Assembly: GCF_014205275.1 (NCBI RefSeq)
Contig: NZ_JACHND010000001.1
Span: 1,240,001-1,304,000 of the forward strand
Length of the DNA: 64,000 nucleotides
Reading direction: 5' to 3'
Source: Sphaerisporangium siamense
Lineage (GTDB): Bacteria; Actinomycetota; Actinomycetes; Streptosporangiales; Streptosporangiaceae
In this document: positions 16,888 through 25,320 of the stretch, one piece after another
Numbering within the stretch: position 1 is the first letter of the stretch
Layout of the letters: the number at the start of each line of letters is the position of its first letter
The notes under the pieces: model-generated
Database searches by the model: none
What the model saw: only the letters and a program-made list of their open reading frames with translations
What the model was told of the DNA's origin: nothing
Position numbers and translations under genes: made by a program

Positions 16888-17282
16888 GCCGCCGCCCCAT
16901 GCGGGTGTGGCACGCGCCGGTTACCGGAGCCCGGGATGTCGGGCGCCCGGCCCCGGCCGTAGGCGGCGGCCTCCACGAGGCGGCCGGGCCTGACGCTGCG
17001 GGTACCGGCGGGCGGGTGGACCGCCGCCGGACGCGCGGGACCTGCGGGAAAGGACGCGCACAGGCCCAGGCGCCGCCGGGAGGCCATGCGGGCGCGGACC
17101 TGCGCCGGGGTCGGCTGCTCCCAGTGGTGGACACGGCGGTGCGGCAGGCTCGCTGCCTCGTGCGCGTAGGGCGGGTGCCCGCACCAGCGGCACCCGAGCG
17201 GCTTGGGCGGGGTGTCGGCGCGATGCCGGATACGTATGACACGGGGAGTCGGTCGGATCGGGACAACCCTAGGATTGGGCAT
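16884..17282 (-). CDS. Small Arg/Pro-rich protein with possible zinc motif
   Basis: 132 residues from ATG at 17282, which has GGAGGT nine bases ahead; a start 27 bp earlier is less likely. First gene of the micro-operon. GCRWCGHPPYAHE (about residues 30-42) holds a CxxC with nearby histidines, a possible metal site; the rest is basic and proline-rich with low complexity. No family recognised. Coupled to the next gene through a GTGA overlap. Confidence 0.65.
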   Translation of the reverse strand: MPNPRVVPIRPTPRVIRIRHRADTPPKPLGCRWCGHPPYAHEAASLPHRRVHHWEQPTPAQVRARMASRRRLGLCASFPAGPARPAAVHPPAGTRSVRPGRLVEAAAYGRGRAPDIPGSGNRRVPHPHGAAA

Positions 17283-17412
17283 CGGATCGCACCTCCAGTG
17301 TGCGGTCAAGGGCTCGTCCGGTCGTGTGCAGCGCCGGGCGAGCCCGCCTACGTGTTACGGGTAGAAGCGAACGACGTTGCGTTGTTCATCACGTAGCCCT
17401 GTGGCTGCGATG

Positions 17413-17435
17413 GCGCCGTCACGAATCGACGGCGC
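17413..17435. terminator. Hairpin between XRE gene and micro-operon
   Basis: GCGCCGTC and GACGGCGC form a perfect 8-bp stem with a 7-base loop. There is no U-run. It lies 90 bp past the XRE stop and upstream of the small-ORF operon, so it could end the XRE transcript or act in the leader of the next. Confidence 0.45.
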
Positions 17436-17524
17436 GCAGAACGTTCGCATGGTGACAGAACGTAGGCGACAGATGACACACGGATTCCACGGGTGTGAAC
17501 TACCGGCAGATTGGCCGGATCCGG

Positions 17525-18745
17525 TCAGTGCGGGAGCCCCATACGGGCGGCCATGCCACGCAGTTCCCTGCCGCCGGCGGCGAGGAGTTGCTGGTTGAGC
17601 AGAACCGCCACGGTCTCCCGGATCAGGGGGGAGTTCCGGACGCGCTGAGGCGCCGCCGTCTCGGCACGTCGCAGCCATCCGATCGCCTGGTGCCGAGACG
17701 TCTTCTCGCGCGCCAGGCCACGACCCACATCAGCCATCATGCTGACGTACCGGCTCGGGCGGGCGAGCGCCTTGTCCTCCCGCACCCGGCCCGCCAGGTC
17801 GAGTACGGCGCCGCCGACCTCTCCGCGCTCCACAGCGATGGCCACGTTCCAGATCCCCACGTTCGTCGTGGAGAAGGCGGCCCAGTTGGCCGTCATGTCG
17901 TCGGACACCCGCTTTGCCAGGTCAGCGGCCTCGCGCAGCCAGTGCGCGGCCCCGGCGTTGTTGTGCACCGAGGCGGCGGCGAGCGCGGCCGTCAACGTGA
18001 GCATGCCGCACACAGGTACCGCGCCAGGTTCGGCGAGGTGCGGCTGCATCCGGTCCGCCGCCTGCTCCGCAGCCCGCAGTGTGCGGTCCCAACTCCCCTC
18101 TCGGGGCATGGTCTGGACACGGAGGAAGTCCGCCTTGCCCTGCTGAACCGGATCGCCCAGGACCACCCCGGCCTCGGCCGCTCGCACGGCGGCGAGATGC
18201 GCCAAGTCGGGATGACCGAGTTCCTTGAGTGGGGTCACGGCGAACCGGCATGCCTCGATGAGTGCTTCCAGAGCACGCCGCATCTGCTGCTCGTCCGCCG
18301 GTGCGGCGATGTGCACATGCAGTTCATCGATGATCCCGGGGAGCATTCGCCCGATCGCGAGGTAATCCGAGGCCGCCGTCAGCGCATCGACCTTCGCCAC
18401 ATCTTCAAGAAGGTCGGGCAGGGGACGGGCATGGTCCGTCGCGGCGCTGGTGAGGCTGTTGGTCTCCAGAGCTACACGCAGTGCGGGAACGTAGGCGTAC
18501 GGTCCGGACTGCACCGGATCGTGTGACAGGTGCGGGCCGCCCACGAGATCGGCCTCAGAGACCTGAAGGGCACGGGCGATCGCGGCGATATGGGAGCGCC
18601 GGTCGAGGGCCCGTTCCCCGCGCTCCACCATCGACAGGAAACTCTTGCTGACTCCCGCCTGCCCGGCGAGTTCAACCAGGCTCTTCTTCCGCCATTTGCG
18701 GAGCATGCGCAATCTGGCACCGGTGGTAGTGCCGTTGTCGTACAT
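17525..18745 (-). CDS. XRE-family transcriptional regulator with C-terminal helical repeats
   Basis: 406 residues from ATG at 18745 with GGAGGG ahead. The N-terminal helix-turn-helix (about residues 9-62: RLRMLRKWRKKSLVELAGQAG, VSKSFLSMVERGERALDRR) is classic XRE. The remaining 330 residues are alpha-helical with TPR-like texture and no enzyme motif. In actinobacteria such proteins are often encoded next to small genes that they regulate or partner, as for WhiJ-type loci. Here the small-ORF operon lies immediately downstream in the same direction, which supports a functional link. Confidence 0.85.
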   Translation of the reverse strand: MYDNGTTTGARLRMLRKWRKKSLVELAGQAGVSKSFLSMVERGERALDRRSHIAAIARALQVSEADLVGGPHLSHDPVQSGPYAYVPALRVALETNSLTSAATDHARPLPDLLEDVAKVDALTAASDYLAIGRMLPGIIDELHVHIAAPADEQQMRRALEALIEACRFAVTPLKELGHPDLAHLAAVRAAEAGVVLGDPVQQGKADFLRVQTMPREGSWDRTLRAAEQAADRMQPHLAEPGAVPVCGMLTLTAALAAASVHNNAGAAHWLREAADLAKRVSDDMTANWAAFSTTNVGIWNVAIAVERGEVGGAVLDLAGRVREDKALARPSRYVSMMADVGRGLAREKTSRHQAIGWLRRAETAAPQRVRNSPLIRETVAVLLNQQLLAAGGRELRGMAARMGLPH

Positions 18746-18840
18746 AGCCCCGCCCCTCCTGAAGCCTCGACGCCTTCAGGCTAAGCCGCGGAGCTTTCTC
18801 CCTGCTATGGATGCCGATTTTCGGTCATCCCACGTCTGAG

Positions 18841-18881
18841 TCCGCTGGAGCCCGTTACGTTGCGAAACGGGCTCCAGCGGA
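18841..18881. terminator. Strong hairpin, 16-bp perfect stem
   Basis: TCCGCTGGAGCCCGTT (18841-18856) pairs perfectly with AACGGGCTCCAGCGGA (18866-18881) around a 9-base loop. It lies 75 bp beyond the end of the HbpS/GlcG gene, so it most likely terminates the dehydrogenase operon. No clear U-run, common in GC-rich actinobacteria. Confidence 0.8.
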
Positions 18882-18955
18882 CTTTCTGGTGGTCGTGACG
18901 ACACCCCGGTGCGGGAGTGCGGTGTGACGGGGTCTCGTCACGCCTTTCCGTGCCG

Positions 18956-19393
18956 TCAGGCGGTGGTCAGGCCGGCGGCGGCGAGTGCCGCGTCCGCGCA
19001 TGCCTGGTCGACGTCGGCCGCCGACCCGCTGACGCCGAGGCCGCCGACGAGCCTGCCGCCCACCTTGATGGGCATGCCGCCGGCGAAGACGACGAAGCGC
19101 CCGCCGAGGGTGGTGTTGAGCCCCCAGTCGGGGCCCCCGGGCTGGGAGCGTTCCGCCCAGACGTGGCTGGGCAGCCCGCAGCCGACCGCGGTGTACGCCT
19201 TGTCGATGGCGAGGGGAAGCGCGACGATCTGCGCCCCGTCCATGCGCATGGCGGCGACCACCTGCCCGCCGAGGTCGACGACGGCCGCTCCCATCGCCAC
19301 CCCGCGACTCTCGGCCTCGGCGCGTACGCCGTCCAGCAACCGGCCGGCCAGATCGAGGCTCACGTCCTCGCGGCTCACGGTCAGATCGGTCAT
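18956..19393 (-). CDS. GlcG/HbpS family protein
   Basis: 145 residues; start ATG at 19393 overlaps the E2 stop by four bases (ATGA). The fold is marked by GVAMGAAVVDLGGQVVAAMRMD, then VVFAGGMPIKVGGRLVGGLGVSGS and DQACADAAL, as in GlcG and the haem-binding HbpS. Known roles differ between members (haem binding, redox sensing, or unknown in glycolate and diol operons), so only the family is firm. As the last gene of the dehydrogenase operon it may be an accessory or sensor protein. Confidence 0.9.
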   Translation of the reverse strand: MTDLTVSREDVSLDLAGRLLDGVRAEAESRGVAMGAAVVDLGGQVVAAMRMDGAQIVALPLAIDKAYTAVGCGLPSHVWAERSQPGGPDWGLNTTLGGRFVVFAGGMPIKVGGRLVGGLGVSGSAADVDQACADAALAAAGLTTA

Positions 19394-20064
19394 GCGATCA
19401 CCTTCATCCACTCAGGTGCTTCCAGCAGTTCGCCGACGTGGGTCAGGAATCGGGCCGCCGGCACGCCGTCGACGACCCGGTGGTCGCACGTCAGCGTGAG
19501 GGTGAGTCGGGAGCCGCGGGCCGATCCCACGGCGAGGATCGCCGCCTGCGGCGGCAGGACCATCGCCTGGAACCTGGTGACGCCGAACGGGCCGAGGTTG
19601 GAGATCGTGAAGGTCGCCGTGAAGAGCTCCGCGGGACGCAGCTTCCCGTTCCTGGCGGCCTCGGTCAGCCGGACCCGTTCCGCGGCGAGCTCGGGGAGGC
19701 CCTTCGTGTCCGCCCCCTGGATCACCGGGGTGATCAGGCCGTCGTCGAGCCCGACGACGAAGGCGACGTTGACGTCGGGGTTCTCCACGATCGCGTCCCC
19801 GTCGAAGCGGGCGTTGACCACGGGGAACTCCCGGAGGGCACGGGCCGAGGCCGCGACGAGCGCGTCGGAGTACGACAGCGCCGTCCCCGACGCGCGCAGC
19901 GCGGCCAGCGCCCCGGTGTCGATCTCCACGTCCACGCTGAACTGCGGGACCCGCGCGCTGGCCTCCACCGTGCGCACCACCCCGGCGCGCATCCGCGACA
20001 GCGGCCGGCGCACCTCCGTCGCGCGCTCGGTCTGCTCGGCCTGCGGGGTCTCCTGGCCGGTCAT
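19390..20064 (-). CDS. 2-oxoacid dehydrogenase E2 acyltransferase, catalytic domain only
   Basis: 224 residues comprising only the acyltransferase core. The catalytic motif is DHRVVDG (H195, D199), near the C-terminus; RRPLSRMRAGVV near residue 20 is the usual first helix of the core. Neither a lipoyl domain nor a peripheral-subunit-binding domain is present; the lipoyl domain is a separate gene immediately upstream, coupled by ATGA. It would transfer the acyl group from the lipoyl arm to CoA. The lack of an E1/E3-binding segment means the complex must assemble in a non-standard way or recruit one elsewhere. Confidence 0.9.
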   Translation of the reverse strand: MTGQETPQAEQTERATEVRRPLSRMRAGVVRTVEASARVPQFSVDVEIDTGALAALRASGTALSYSDALVAASARALREFPVVNARFDGDAIVENPDVNVAFVVGLDDGLITPVIQGADTKGLPELAAERVRLTEAARNGKLRPAELFTATFTISNLGPFGVTRFQAMVLPPQAAILAVGSARGSRLTLTLTCDHRVVDGVPAARFLTHVGELLEAPEWMKVIA

Positions 20065-20291
20065 GGGCTGAGGCGGGCGATGACGGCGCCGACCTCCACG
20101 GTGTCGCCCGCCGTCACCAGCAGCTCCGTGACGGTCCCGTCGCCCGGCGACTCGACCTCGGCGTCGACCTTCTCGGTCTCCACCGTGGCGACGGGCTGGC
20201 CCTCGGTGACGGTGTCGCCGACCTGGACGTGCCACTCGGTGATGACGCCCTCTTGCATTGACATGCCCCACTTGGGCAGCGTGATGTCCAT
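20061..20291 (-). CDS. Stand-alone lipoyl domain protein
   Basis: 76 residues forming one complete lipoyl/biotinyl domain and nothing else. The lysine to be lipoylated is K41 in VETEKVDAEV; the N-terminal ITLPKWGMSMQEGVI is typical of E2 lipoyl domains rather than glycine-cleavage H protein. It would carry the acyl group between E1 and the separately encoded acyltransferase. Coupled to that gene by a four-base overlap. Confidence 0.93.
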   Translation of the reverse strand: MDITLPKWGMSMQEGVITEWHVQVGDTVTEGQPVATVETEKVDAEVESPGDGTVTELLVTAGDTVEVGAVIARLSP

Positions 20292-20312
20292 CCGTGTCCT
20301 TTCCGCGGGCCG

Positions 20313-21284
20313 TCAGGCGAGGGTCTTCATGACCGCGGCCCTGATCCTGTCCTCGTCCACCAGCACCCGCTTCTCCAGGACCGGCGAGAAGGGCACCGGC
20401 ACGTCCTCCCAGGCCACGCGCTGCGGCGCGGCCTTGAGCACGCCGTAGGCGTTCTCGGTGACGGTGGCGACGATCTCGCTGGCGGCCGAGCAGGTGAGCC
20501 GGGCGCTGTCGCAGACGACGAGCCGGCCCGTCTTGCCGACGGACTCCAGGATCGTGTCGGTGTCGAGCGGCGCCAGCGTGCGCGGGTCCACGACCTCGGC
20601 CGAGATGCCCTCCTTCTCCAGGGCGGCGGCCACCTTGAGCGCCTTCGGCACGGTCGCGCCGATGGCGACCACGGTCACGTCCGTGCCCCTGCGCTTGACG
20701 TCCGCGACGCCGAGCGGGATCGCGTACGGCTCCTCGGGGACCTCGCCCTTGGTGCCGCCGAGGACGAAGTCCTGGAAGTAGACGACCGGGTTCGGCTCGC
20801 GGACCGCGGACAGCATCAGTCCCTTGGCGTCGTACGGCGTTGAGGGCATGACGATCTTGAGCCCGGCGACGTTCATCAGCATCGGGTGCGGGTTCTCCGA
20901 GTGCTGCGCCGCGCCGGAGCCGCTCGGGCCCGTCGCGGTGAAGTACACGATGGGCAGGTCCACCTGGCCGCCGGACATGTAGCGCAGCTTGGCGGCCTGG
21001 TTGGCGACCTGGTCCATGGCGACGTAGAAGAAGGAGCCGACCATGAGGTCCACCACGGGCCGCAGCCCGACGGCGGCGGCGCCCACGCAGGCGCCGACGA
21101 ACGTGGCCTCGGAGATGGGGGTGTTGCGCACCCGGTCCTCGCCGAACTCGCCGACCAGGCCCCGGGTGGCGCCGATGATCGACCGGTCGACGTCCTCGCC
21201 GATCACCACGACGGAGTCGTCCTCGGCCATCGCCGCCCTCAGGCCCTCCTGCATGGCCTGGATGTAGTAGATCTTCCTGCTCAC
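20313..21284 (-). CDS. 2-oxoacid dehydrogenase E1 beta subunit
   Basis: 323 residues of the pyrimidine-binding half of a thiamine-diphosphate E1. GEDVDRSIIGATRGL, NTPISEATFVGACVGAA and FVLGGTKGEVPEEPY mark the family; the C-terminal transketolase domain begins near residue 195. Starts at a GTG overlapping the alpha-subunit stop (GTGA). Alpha/beta E1 of this size serves pyruvate, acetoin or branched-chain complexes; sequence resembles the pyruvate/acetoin side. Confidence 0.93.
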   Translation of the reverse strand: MSRKIYYIQAMQEGLRAAMAEDDSVVVIGEDVDRSIIGATRGLVGEFGEDRVRNTPISEATFVGACVGAAAVGLRPVVDLMVGSFFYVAMDQVANQAAKLRYMSGGQVDLPIVYFTATGPSGSGAAQHSENPHPMLMNVAGLKIVMPSTPYDAKGLMLSAVREPNPVVYFQDFVLGGTKGEVPEEPYAIPLGVADVKRRGTDVTVVAIGATVPKALKVAAALEKEGISAEVVDPRTLAPLDTDTILESVGKTGRLVVCDSARLTCSAASEIVATVTENAYGVLKAAPQRVAWEDVPVPFSPVLEKRVLVDEDRIRAAVMKTLA

Positions 21285-22318
21285 GGGCGGGCACCTTCCG
21301 TACGGTCGGCATACAGGTGGGCGAGCGCCTCGTCGGCGTCGGGGAAGGGGCTGGCGTCGGCGAAGGCGACCGCGGCGTCCACGGCGGCCACTTCTTCAGC
21401 GTCGATCCGGTCCAGTTCCCCCTCGCCGGCGATCCCGGCGTCGATCAGGTGCCGGCGGAACCTCGCGATGGGCTCCTTGCCCCGCCAGTCGTCCTGCTCG
21501 TCCTGCGGGCGGTACTGCCCGGCGAACGCCTCCTCGCCCTCGTTGTGGCCGTGCCACCGGTAGGTGGCGGCCTCGATCAGGCTCGGGCCATCCCCGGCGC
21601 GGGCGCGGGCCACCGCCTCCTCGGTCGCCTGCCGTACGGCGAGCACGTCGTTGCCGTCCACCTGCACACCCGGGATGCCCATGGGCGCGCCGCGGTCGGC
21701 GATCTTCCCGGCGGTGAGCCGGTGCGTGGGAGTCCACTCGGTGTAGCCGTTGTTCTCGCAGACGAAGACCACCGGCAGCTTCCAGATGGCCGCCAGGTTC
21801 ATCGCCTCGAAGAAGACCCCCTGGTTGGAGGCCCCGTCGCCGAAGAAGGTCACCGTGACGTTGTCGCGGCCCAGTTGCTTGTCGCCCCAGGCGGAGCCGG
21901 TGCCGATCGGGATGCCGCCGCCGACGATGCCGTTGGTGCCGATGATGCCGAGGCTGAAGTCCACGATGTGCATGGATCCGCCCTTGCCGCGGCAGTAGCC
22001 GTCCACCCTGCCGAACAGTTCGGCCATCATGCGGTCGACCTGCGCGCCCTTGGCGATCAGGTGGCCGTGGCCGCGGTGCGTGGAGGTGATCCGGTCGTCG
22101 TCCCGCAGCGCCGAGCACACGCCGACGGCGACCGCCTCCTCTCCCAGGTAGAGGTGGACGAAGCCGGGAAGCCTGCCCCGTTTGAACAGGAGCGCAAGCC
22201 GCTCCTCGAAACGCCGGATGCGCACCATCTGGCGCAGCATCTGCAGTTGCTCGTCGCGCGCGAGCGCGGCACCTCGCATGACGTCGGTCACTGTGCCTCC
22301 GAACCGGCCGACCACCAT
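21281..22318 (-). CDS. 2-oxoacid dehydrogenase E1 alpha subunit
   Basis: Up to 345 residues. The thiamine-diphosphate motif is [18 protein letters not shown] to ENN near residues 170-200. [14 protein letters not shown] and [11 protein letters not shown] are typical of pyruvate/acetoin E1 alpha. The start is uncertain: ATG at 22318 has AGGAA upstream, and GTG at 22291 has GGAGG only four bases away. First gene of a five-gene operon (E1 alpha, E1 beta, lipoyl protein, E2 core, GlcG-like). An E3 gene is missing, so a housekeeping dihydrolipoamide dehydrogenase must be shared. Confidence 0.93.
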   Translation of the reverse strand: MVVGRFGGTVTDVMRGAALARDEQLQMLRQMVRIRRFEERLALLFKRGRLPGFVHLYLGEEAVAVGVCSALRDDDRITSTHRGHGHLIAKGAQVDRMMAELFGRVDGYCRGKGGSMHIVDFSLGIIGTNGIVGGGIPIGTGSAWGDKQLGRDNVTVTFFGDGASNQGVFFEAMNLAAIWKLPVVFVCENNGYTEWTPTHRLTAGKIADRGAPMGIPGVQVDGNDVLAVRQATEEAVARARAGDGPSLIEAATYRWHGHNEGEEAFAGQYRPQDEQDDWRGKEPIARFRRHLIDAGIAGEGELDRIDAEEVAAVDAAVAFADASPFPDADEALAHLYADRTEGARP

Positions 22319-22366
22319 CAGTTCACGTTCCTGCTGCTACGGCTCTTGGCCGACTACGGATTTTTT

Positions 22367-22377
22367 TATAATATATA
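22367..22377. promoter_or_regulatory. A/T-rich operator candidate 3 (TATAATATATA)
   Basis: TATAATATATA follows a run of seven T in the divergent space between the E1-alpha gene and the SDR-lipA pair. It matches the ATAAAYTAT motif of the other sites at seven of nine positions. It may overlap or form a -10 element as well. Confidence 0.45.
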
Positions 22378-22428
22378 GCCCTAACTCCGCAAGGGGTGTC
22401 ACGCTCCATATCCGCGAAGGGCCACAAA

Positions 22429-23229
22429 TTGGACATTCAGTCATCCCGATCGCTGACAGGGCGCGTCGCCGTCATCACCGGAGGCGCCCAGGGCATCGGC
22501 CGGGCCATCGGCGAGCGGTTCGCCGCGGAGGGTGCGACGGTGGTCCTGGCCGACCTCGCCGTGGACAGGGCCGCGTCCGCCGCGGCCGAGATCGAGAGGA
22601 CCCACGGCCGCCCGGTTCACGCGGTGCGCATGGACGTGGCCGACCCGGCGTCCGTCGAGCAGGCGGCCGACGAGGTGCGCGACCGCGCCGGCCACCCGGA
22701 CGTGCTGGTCGCCAACGCGGGAACACTGCTGCTCAAGCCCGTGCTCGACATCAGCCTAGACGAGTGGCGGCGTGTCCTCGACGTCAACTTGACCGGCGCG
22801 TTCGTCACGGCGCGCGCCTTCGCCGCGCGCATGGTGGAGCGGGGCGCCGGGGGACGGATCATCTTCTCCTCCTCGCTGTTCGGACGCCGCGGCGGCAGGG
22901 AGAACGCCGCCTACTCGGCGTCGAAGTTCGGGGTGATCGGGCTGATGGAGTCGATGGCCGCGGAACTGGCCCCGCACGGCGTACTCGTGAACGCGGTCTG
23001 CCCCGGCCAGGTGGCGACCGAAATGATCGACCGGCTGGTCGGCGAGCGCGCCGCGCTGACCGGAGCCGACGCCGAGACCGTCAGGAGCGAGATGGTGGAG
23101 AGGATCCCCGTCGGCAGGCTCGGGTCGGTCGAGGAGATCGCCGACGTCTACGTCTACCTCGCCGGCGAGCTCAGCCGGTACGTGACGGGACAGTCCCTGA
23201 TCGTCGACGGCGGCTGGACGGTGGGATGA
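22429..23229 (+). CDS. SDR family oxidoreductase
   Basis: 266 residues if it begins at the TTG at 22429, which has GAAGGG seven bases ahead; a GTG 33 bp earlier has GAP-free but badly spaced purines and is less likely. TGGAQGIG is the cofactor loop, ANAG the second motif, with the catalytic serine in FSSSLFG and YSASK. Ends [15 protein letters not shown]. Divergent from the dehydrogenase operon and coupled to lipA by ATGA. It probably oxidises an alcohol intermediate of the same pathway; an acetoin-type or hydroxy-acid substrate would fit but is a guess. Confidence 0.88.
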   Translation: MDIQSSRSLTGRVAVITGGAQGIGRAIGERFAAEGATVVLADLAVDRAASAAAEIERTHGRPVHAVRMDVADPASVEQAADEVRDRAGHPDVLVANAGTLLLKPVLDISLDEWRRVLDVNLTGAFVTARAFAARMVERGAGGRIIFSSSLFGRRGGRENAAYSASKFGVIGLMESMAAELAPHGVLVNAVCPGQVATEMIDRLVGERAALTGADAETVRSEMVERIPVGRLGSVEEIADVYVYLAGELSRYVTGQSLIVDGGWTVG

Positions 23230-24194
23230 GCATGGACGCCCCCGACACCCGCGCCCCCGCCGCCGAGCGTCCGGCCGCGAACCCCCCGGCCCGGCGGACG
23301 CTGCGCCTGGAGGCGCGCAACAGCGTGACCCCCATCGAGAAGCGGCCCGACTGGATCAAGGCCAGAATGCGCGTGGGCCCGGTCTCCCGCGAGCTGCACG
23401 ACCTGGTGCGCTCGGCCGGCCTGCACACGGTCTGCGAGGAGGCCGCCTGCCCCAACATCCACGAGTGCTGGGAGGACAGGGAGGCCACCTTCCTCATCGG
23501 CGGCGAGCGCTGCACACGGCGCTGCGACTTCTGCCAGATCGACACCGGCAAGCCGTCCGGCTACGACCGGGACGAACCACGCCGGGTCGCCGAGTCGGTC
23601 GCGCGCATGGGCCTGAACTACGCGACGGTGACCGGCGTCGCCCGCGACGACCTGCCCGACGGCGGCGCCTGGCTGTACGCCGAGACCTGCCGCCGCATCC
23701 ACGCGGCGGTCGAGGGATGCGGCGTGGAACTGCTGATCCCCGACTTCATGGGCGTTCCCGAGCTGCTCGGCGAGGTGTTCTCCGCGCGCCCGGAGGTCCT
23801 CGCGCACAACGTCGAGACGGTGCCCCGCCTGTTCCGGCGGATCAGGCCCGGTTTCCGCCACGACCGCTCGCTCGGCGTGCTGACGGCGGCGCGGAAGGCC
23901 GGTCTGGTCACCAAGTCGAACCTGATCCTCGGGCTCGGCGAGACCCGCGAAGAGGTCTCCGAGGCCATGCGGGAGCTGCTCGACGCGGGCTGCGAGCTGC
24001 TCACCATCACCCAGTACCTCCGCCCGAGCACGCGCCACCACCCCGTGACGCGCTGGGTACGACCTCAGGAGTTCGCCGACCTGCGGCAGGAGGCCGAGGA
24101 GATGGGCTTCGCCGGCGTCATGTCGGGTCCGCTGGTCCGGTCCTCCTACCGGGCGGGGCGGCTGTACCGGCAGGCCGTGGCCGCGCGGTCGTGA
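23226..24194 (+). CDS. lipA: Lipoyl synthase
   Basis: Radical-SAM enzyme of 322 residues that inserts two sulfurs into octanoyl chains on lipoyl domains. The auxiliary [4Fe-4S] cluster cysteines are C70, C75 and C81 ([12 protein letters not shown]), and the radical-SAM cysteines are C96, C100 and C103 (CTRRCDFC). [14 protein letters not shown] and ILGLGET are family motifs, and a late RSSYRAG supplies the conserved serine. It shares four bases with the SDR stop. Its position across from a lipoyl-domain gene suggests a pathway-specific copy; no octanoyltransferase (lipB) or ligase accompanies it. Confidence 0.95.
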   Translation: MSMDAPDTRAPAAERPAANPPARRTLRLEARNSVTPIEKRPDWIKARMRVGPVSRELHDLVRSAGLHTVCEEAACPNIHECWEDREATFLIGGERCTRRCDFCQIDTGKPSGYDRDEPRRVAESVARMGLNYATVTGVARDDLPDGGAWLYAETCRRIHAAVEGCGVELLIPDFMGVPELLGEVFSARPEVLAHNVETVPRLFRRIRPGFRHDRSLGVLTAARKAGLVTKSNLILGLGETREEVSEAMRELLDAGCELLTITQYLRPSTRHHPVTRWVRPQEFADLRQEAEEMGFAGVMSGPLVRSSYRAGRLYRQAVAARS

Positions 24195-24221
24195 CGCCCG
24201 GCCATCGCGGGGCGGGCGGGG

Positions 24222-24920
24222 CTAGTGCTCGACGAGGCCCCGGATCGCGGCGACCGTCGAGCGCACGTGCTCGGCGGCGACGCGGTCGGCCCGCTCCGCG
24301 TCCTGGTCGCGGATGGCGTCCAGCAGCTCGGCGTGCACGTTGATCCACCCGCGGCCCAGCGTGGGGGCGATCGCCGAGTAGTAGAAGCGGGCCCGCTTCT
24401 TCATGCCCGCCAGGGTGGCGCCCAGCACCGAGTTGTGGGCCGTGGCCCAGATCAGCTCGTAGAACTGGACGTCCAGGACGGCGAGCTCGTGGTCGTCGCC
24501 CCGCTCGGCGGCGTCGCGGCTGGACTCGACGATGCGGGAGAGCTCGGCGAGCTCCTGCTCGGTGCGGCGCGCGGCGGCGCGGGCCGCCGCCATGCCTTCG
24601 AGCTCGGCCCGCACGTCGAACAGTTCCTCAAGCTCCTTGCTGGTCCGCTCGCAGACATAGGTGCCGTACCGCGGCCGGATCTCGATCCACCCGGCGGCGT
24701 CGAGCGCGCGCAGGGTCTCGCGGACGGGAATGCGGCTGACGCCGTAGTGCGCGGCGATGTCGTCGGCGTGCAGGCGCTGGCCCGGCTTCAGACCGCCTCC
24801 GATGATCGCCTCTTCCAGCACCTGGTAGAGCTGGGCGGGCAACGTGCTCGACCCGGGCATGGCCAGTAACCCTTGCAGGGACGATGCCGCCTCTTCGGCG
24901 TCCCTCGCCTTTCGTGGCAT
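24222..24920 (-). CDS. GntR-family regulator with FCD domain
   Basis: 232 residues from ATG at 24920 (GAGAGAG ahead); a start at 24962 would place the operator inside the gene. The GntR winged helix spans about residues 28-95 (LEEAIIGGGLKPGQRLHADD, HYGVSRIPVRETLRALDAAGW) and the helical FCD ligand domain about 105-225, with the expected metal-binding D/H positions partly visible. Convergent with lipA. The A/T-rich motif in front of it recurs at three other promoters, so it likely autoregulates and controls the amino-acid importer, lyase/GGT and dehydrogenase operons. Confidence 0.9.
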   Translation of the reverse strand: MPRKARDAEEAASSLQGLLAMPGSSTLPAQLYQVLEEAIIGGGLKPGQRLHADDIAAHYGVSRIPVRETLRALDAAGWIEIRPRYGTYVCERTSKELEELFDVRAELEGMAAARAAARRTEQELAELSRIVESSRDAAERGDDHELAVLDVQFYELIWATAHNSVLGATLAGMKKRARFYYSAIAPTLGRGWINVHAELLDAIRDQDAERADRVAAEHVRSTVAAIRGLVEH

Positions 24921-24946
24921 CGCTCTCTCATCCGTCTTGGGAACCT

Positions 24947-24961
24947 TGAATAAACTATACA
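24947..24961. promoter_or_regulatory. A/T-rich operator candidate 4 (autoregulatory)
   Basis: TGAATAAACTATACA is a 6-3-6 palindrome with one mismatch, just upstream of the FCD-GntR gene. Its core ATAAACTAT differs by one base from ATAAATTAT at 10051 and 12735. Several FCD-type regulators bind TGTATACA-like palindromes, which this resembles. Confidence 0.5.
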
Positions 24962-25182
24962 CTTACCGGCCCGCGTCGATCCGCGACCACTCCCGGCCGG
25001 AATCACTTGCGGGCACCGGCCTCATCCTGGAAGAACCGCCCTCCTCCCGTCCAGCCCCAAGCGCCGACGACGCGGATGACCGGATTACGGGGCGGCAGAG
25101 GCTTCTCTCCCGGCGGGGAACGTGATATGGATCACAGAAGAAACCGGAATTATCCTACCGGGTAAGGAGGTTTTACCGCCTC

Positions 25183-25266
25183 GTGAGGTTCTTCCCGGTG
25201 ACCGTGTGGCTCGTCGAGCGCCTGCACGTGGACCTGTGCCGCCTGAACAGTCAGCTCTGTCCCTGA
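25183..25266 (+). CDS. Putative attenuator leader peptide (cysteine type)
   Basis: A 27-residue ORF beginning at GTG with AAGGAGG twelve bases ahead. Its core, LVERLHVDLCRLNSQLC, resembles the actinobacterial leader-peptide family with an R-x-H-x-D-L-x-R pattern ending in Ser and Cys, found before sulfur and cysteine genes. It ends 75 bp before the symporter gene; an imperfect hairpin lies between. Such leaders are thought to couple translation of cysteine codons to expression of the next gene. The long spacing to the ribosome site is a weakness. Confidence 0.6.
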   Translation: MRFFPVTVWLVERLHVDLCRLNSQLCP

Positions 25267-25295
25267 ACGCAGTTTCCACTCCCTTCCCTCACCCC

Positions 25296-25320
25296 GCATG
25301 CCGCCTGGGCGCGAGCATGC
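25296..25320 (+). promoter_or_regulatory. Candidate attenuator hairpin
   Basis: GCATGC at 25296-25301 and again at 25315-25320 can pair (the word is self-complementary) around a GC-rich 13-base loop, between the leader ORF and the symporter start. Weak on its own; its position is what makes it of interest. Confidence 0.35.

Noticed and set aside
17355-17678. A 107-residue minus-strand frame between the XRE gene and the micro-operon
   Set aside because: It overlaps the XRE 3' end, has no ribosome site and no domain; only the spacer hairpin looks real.
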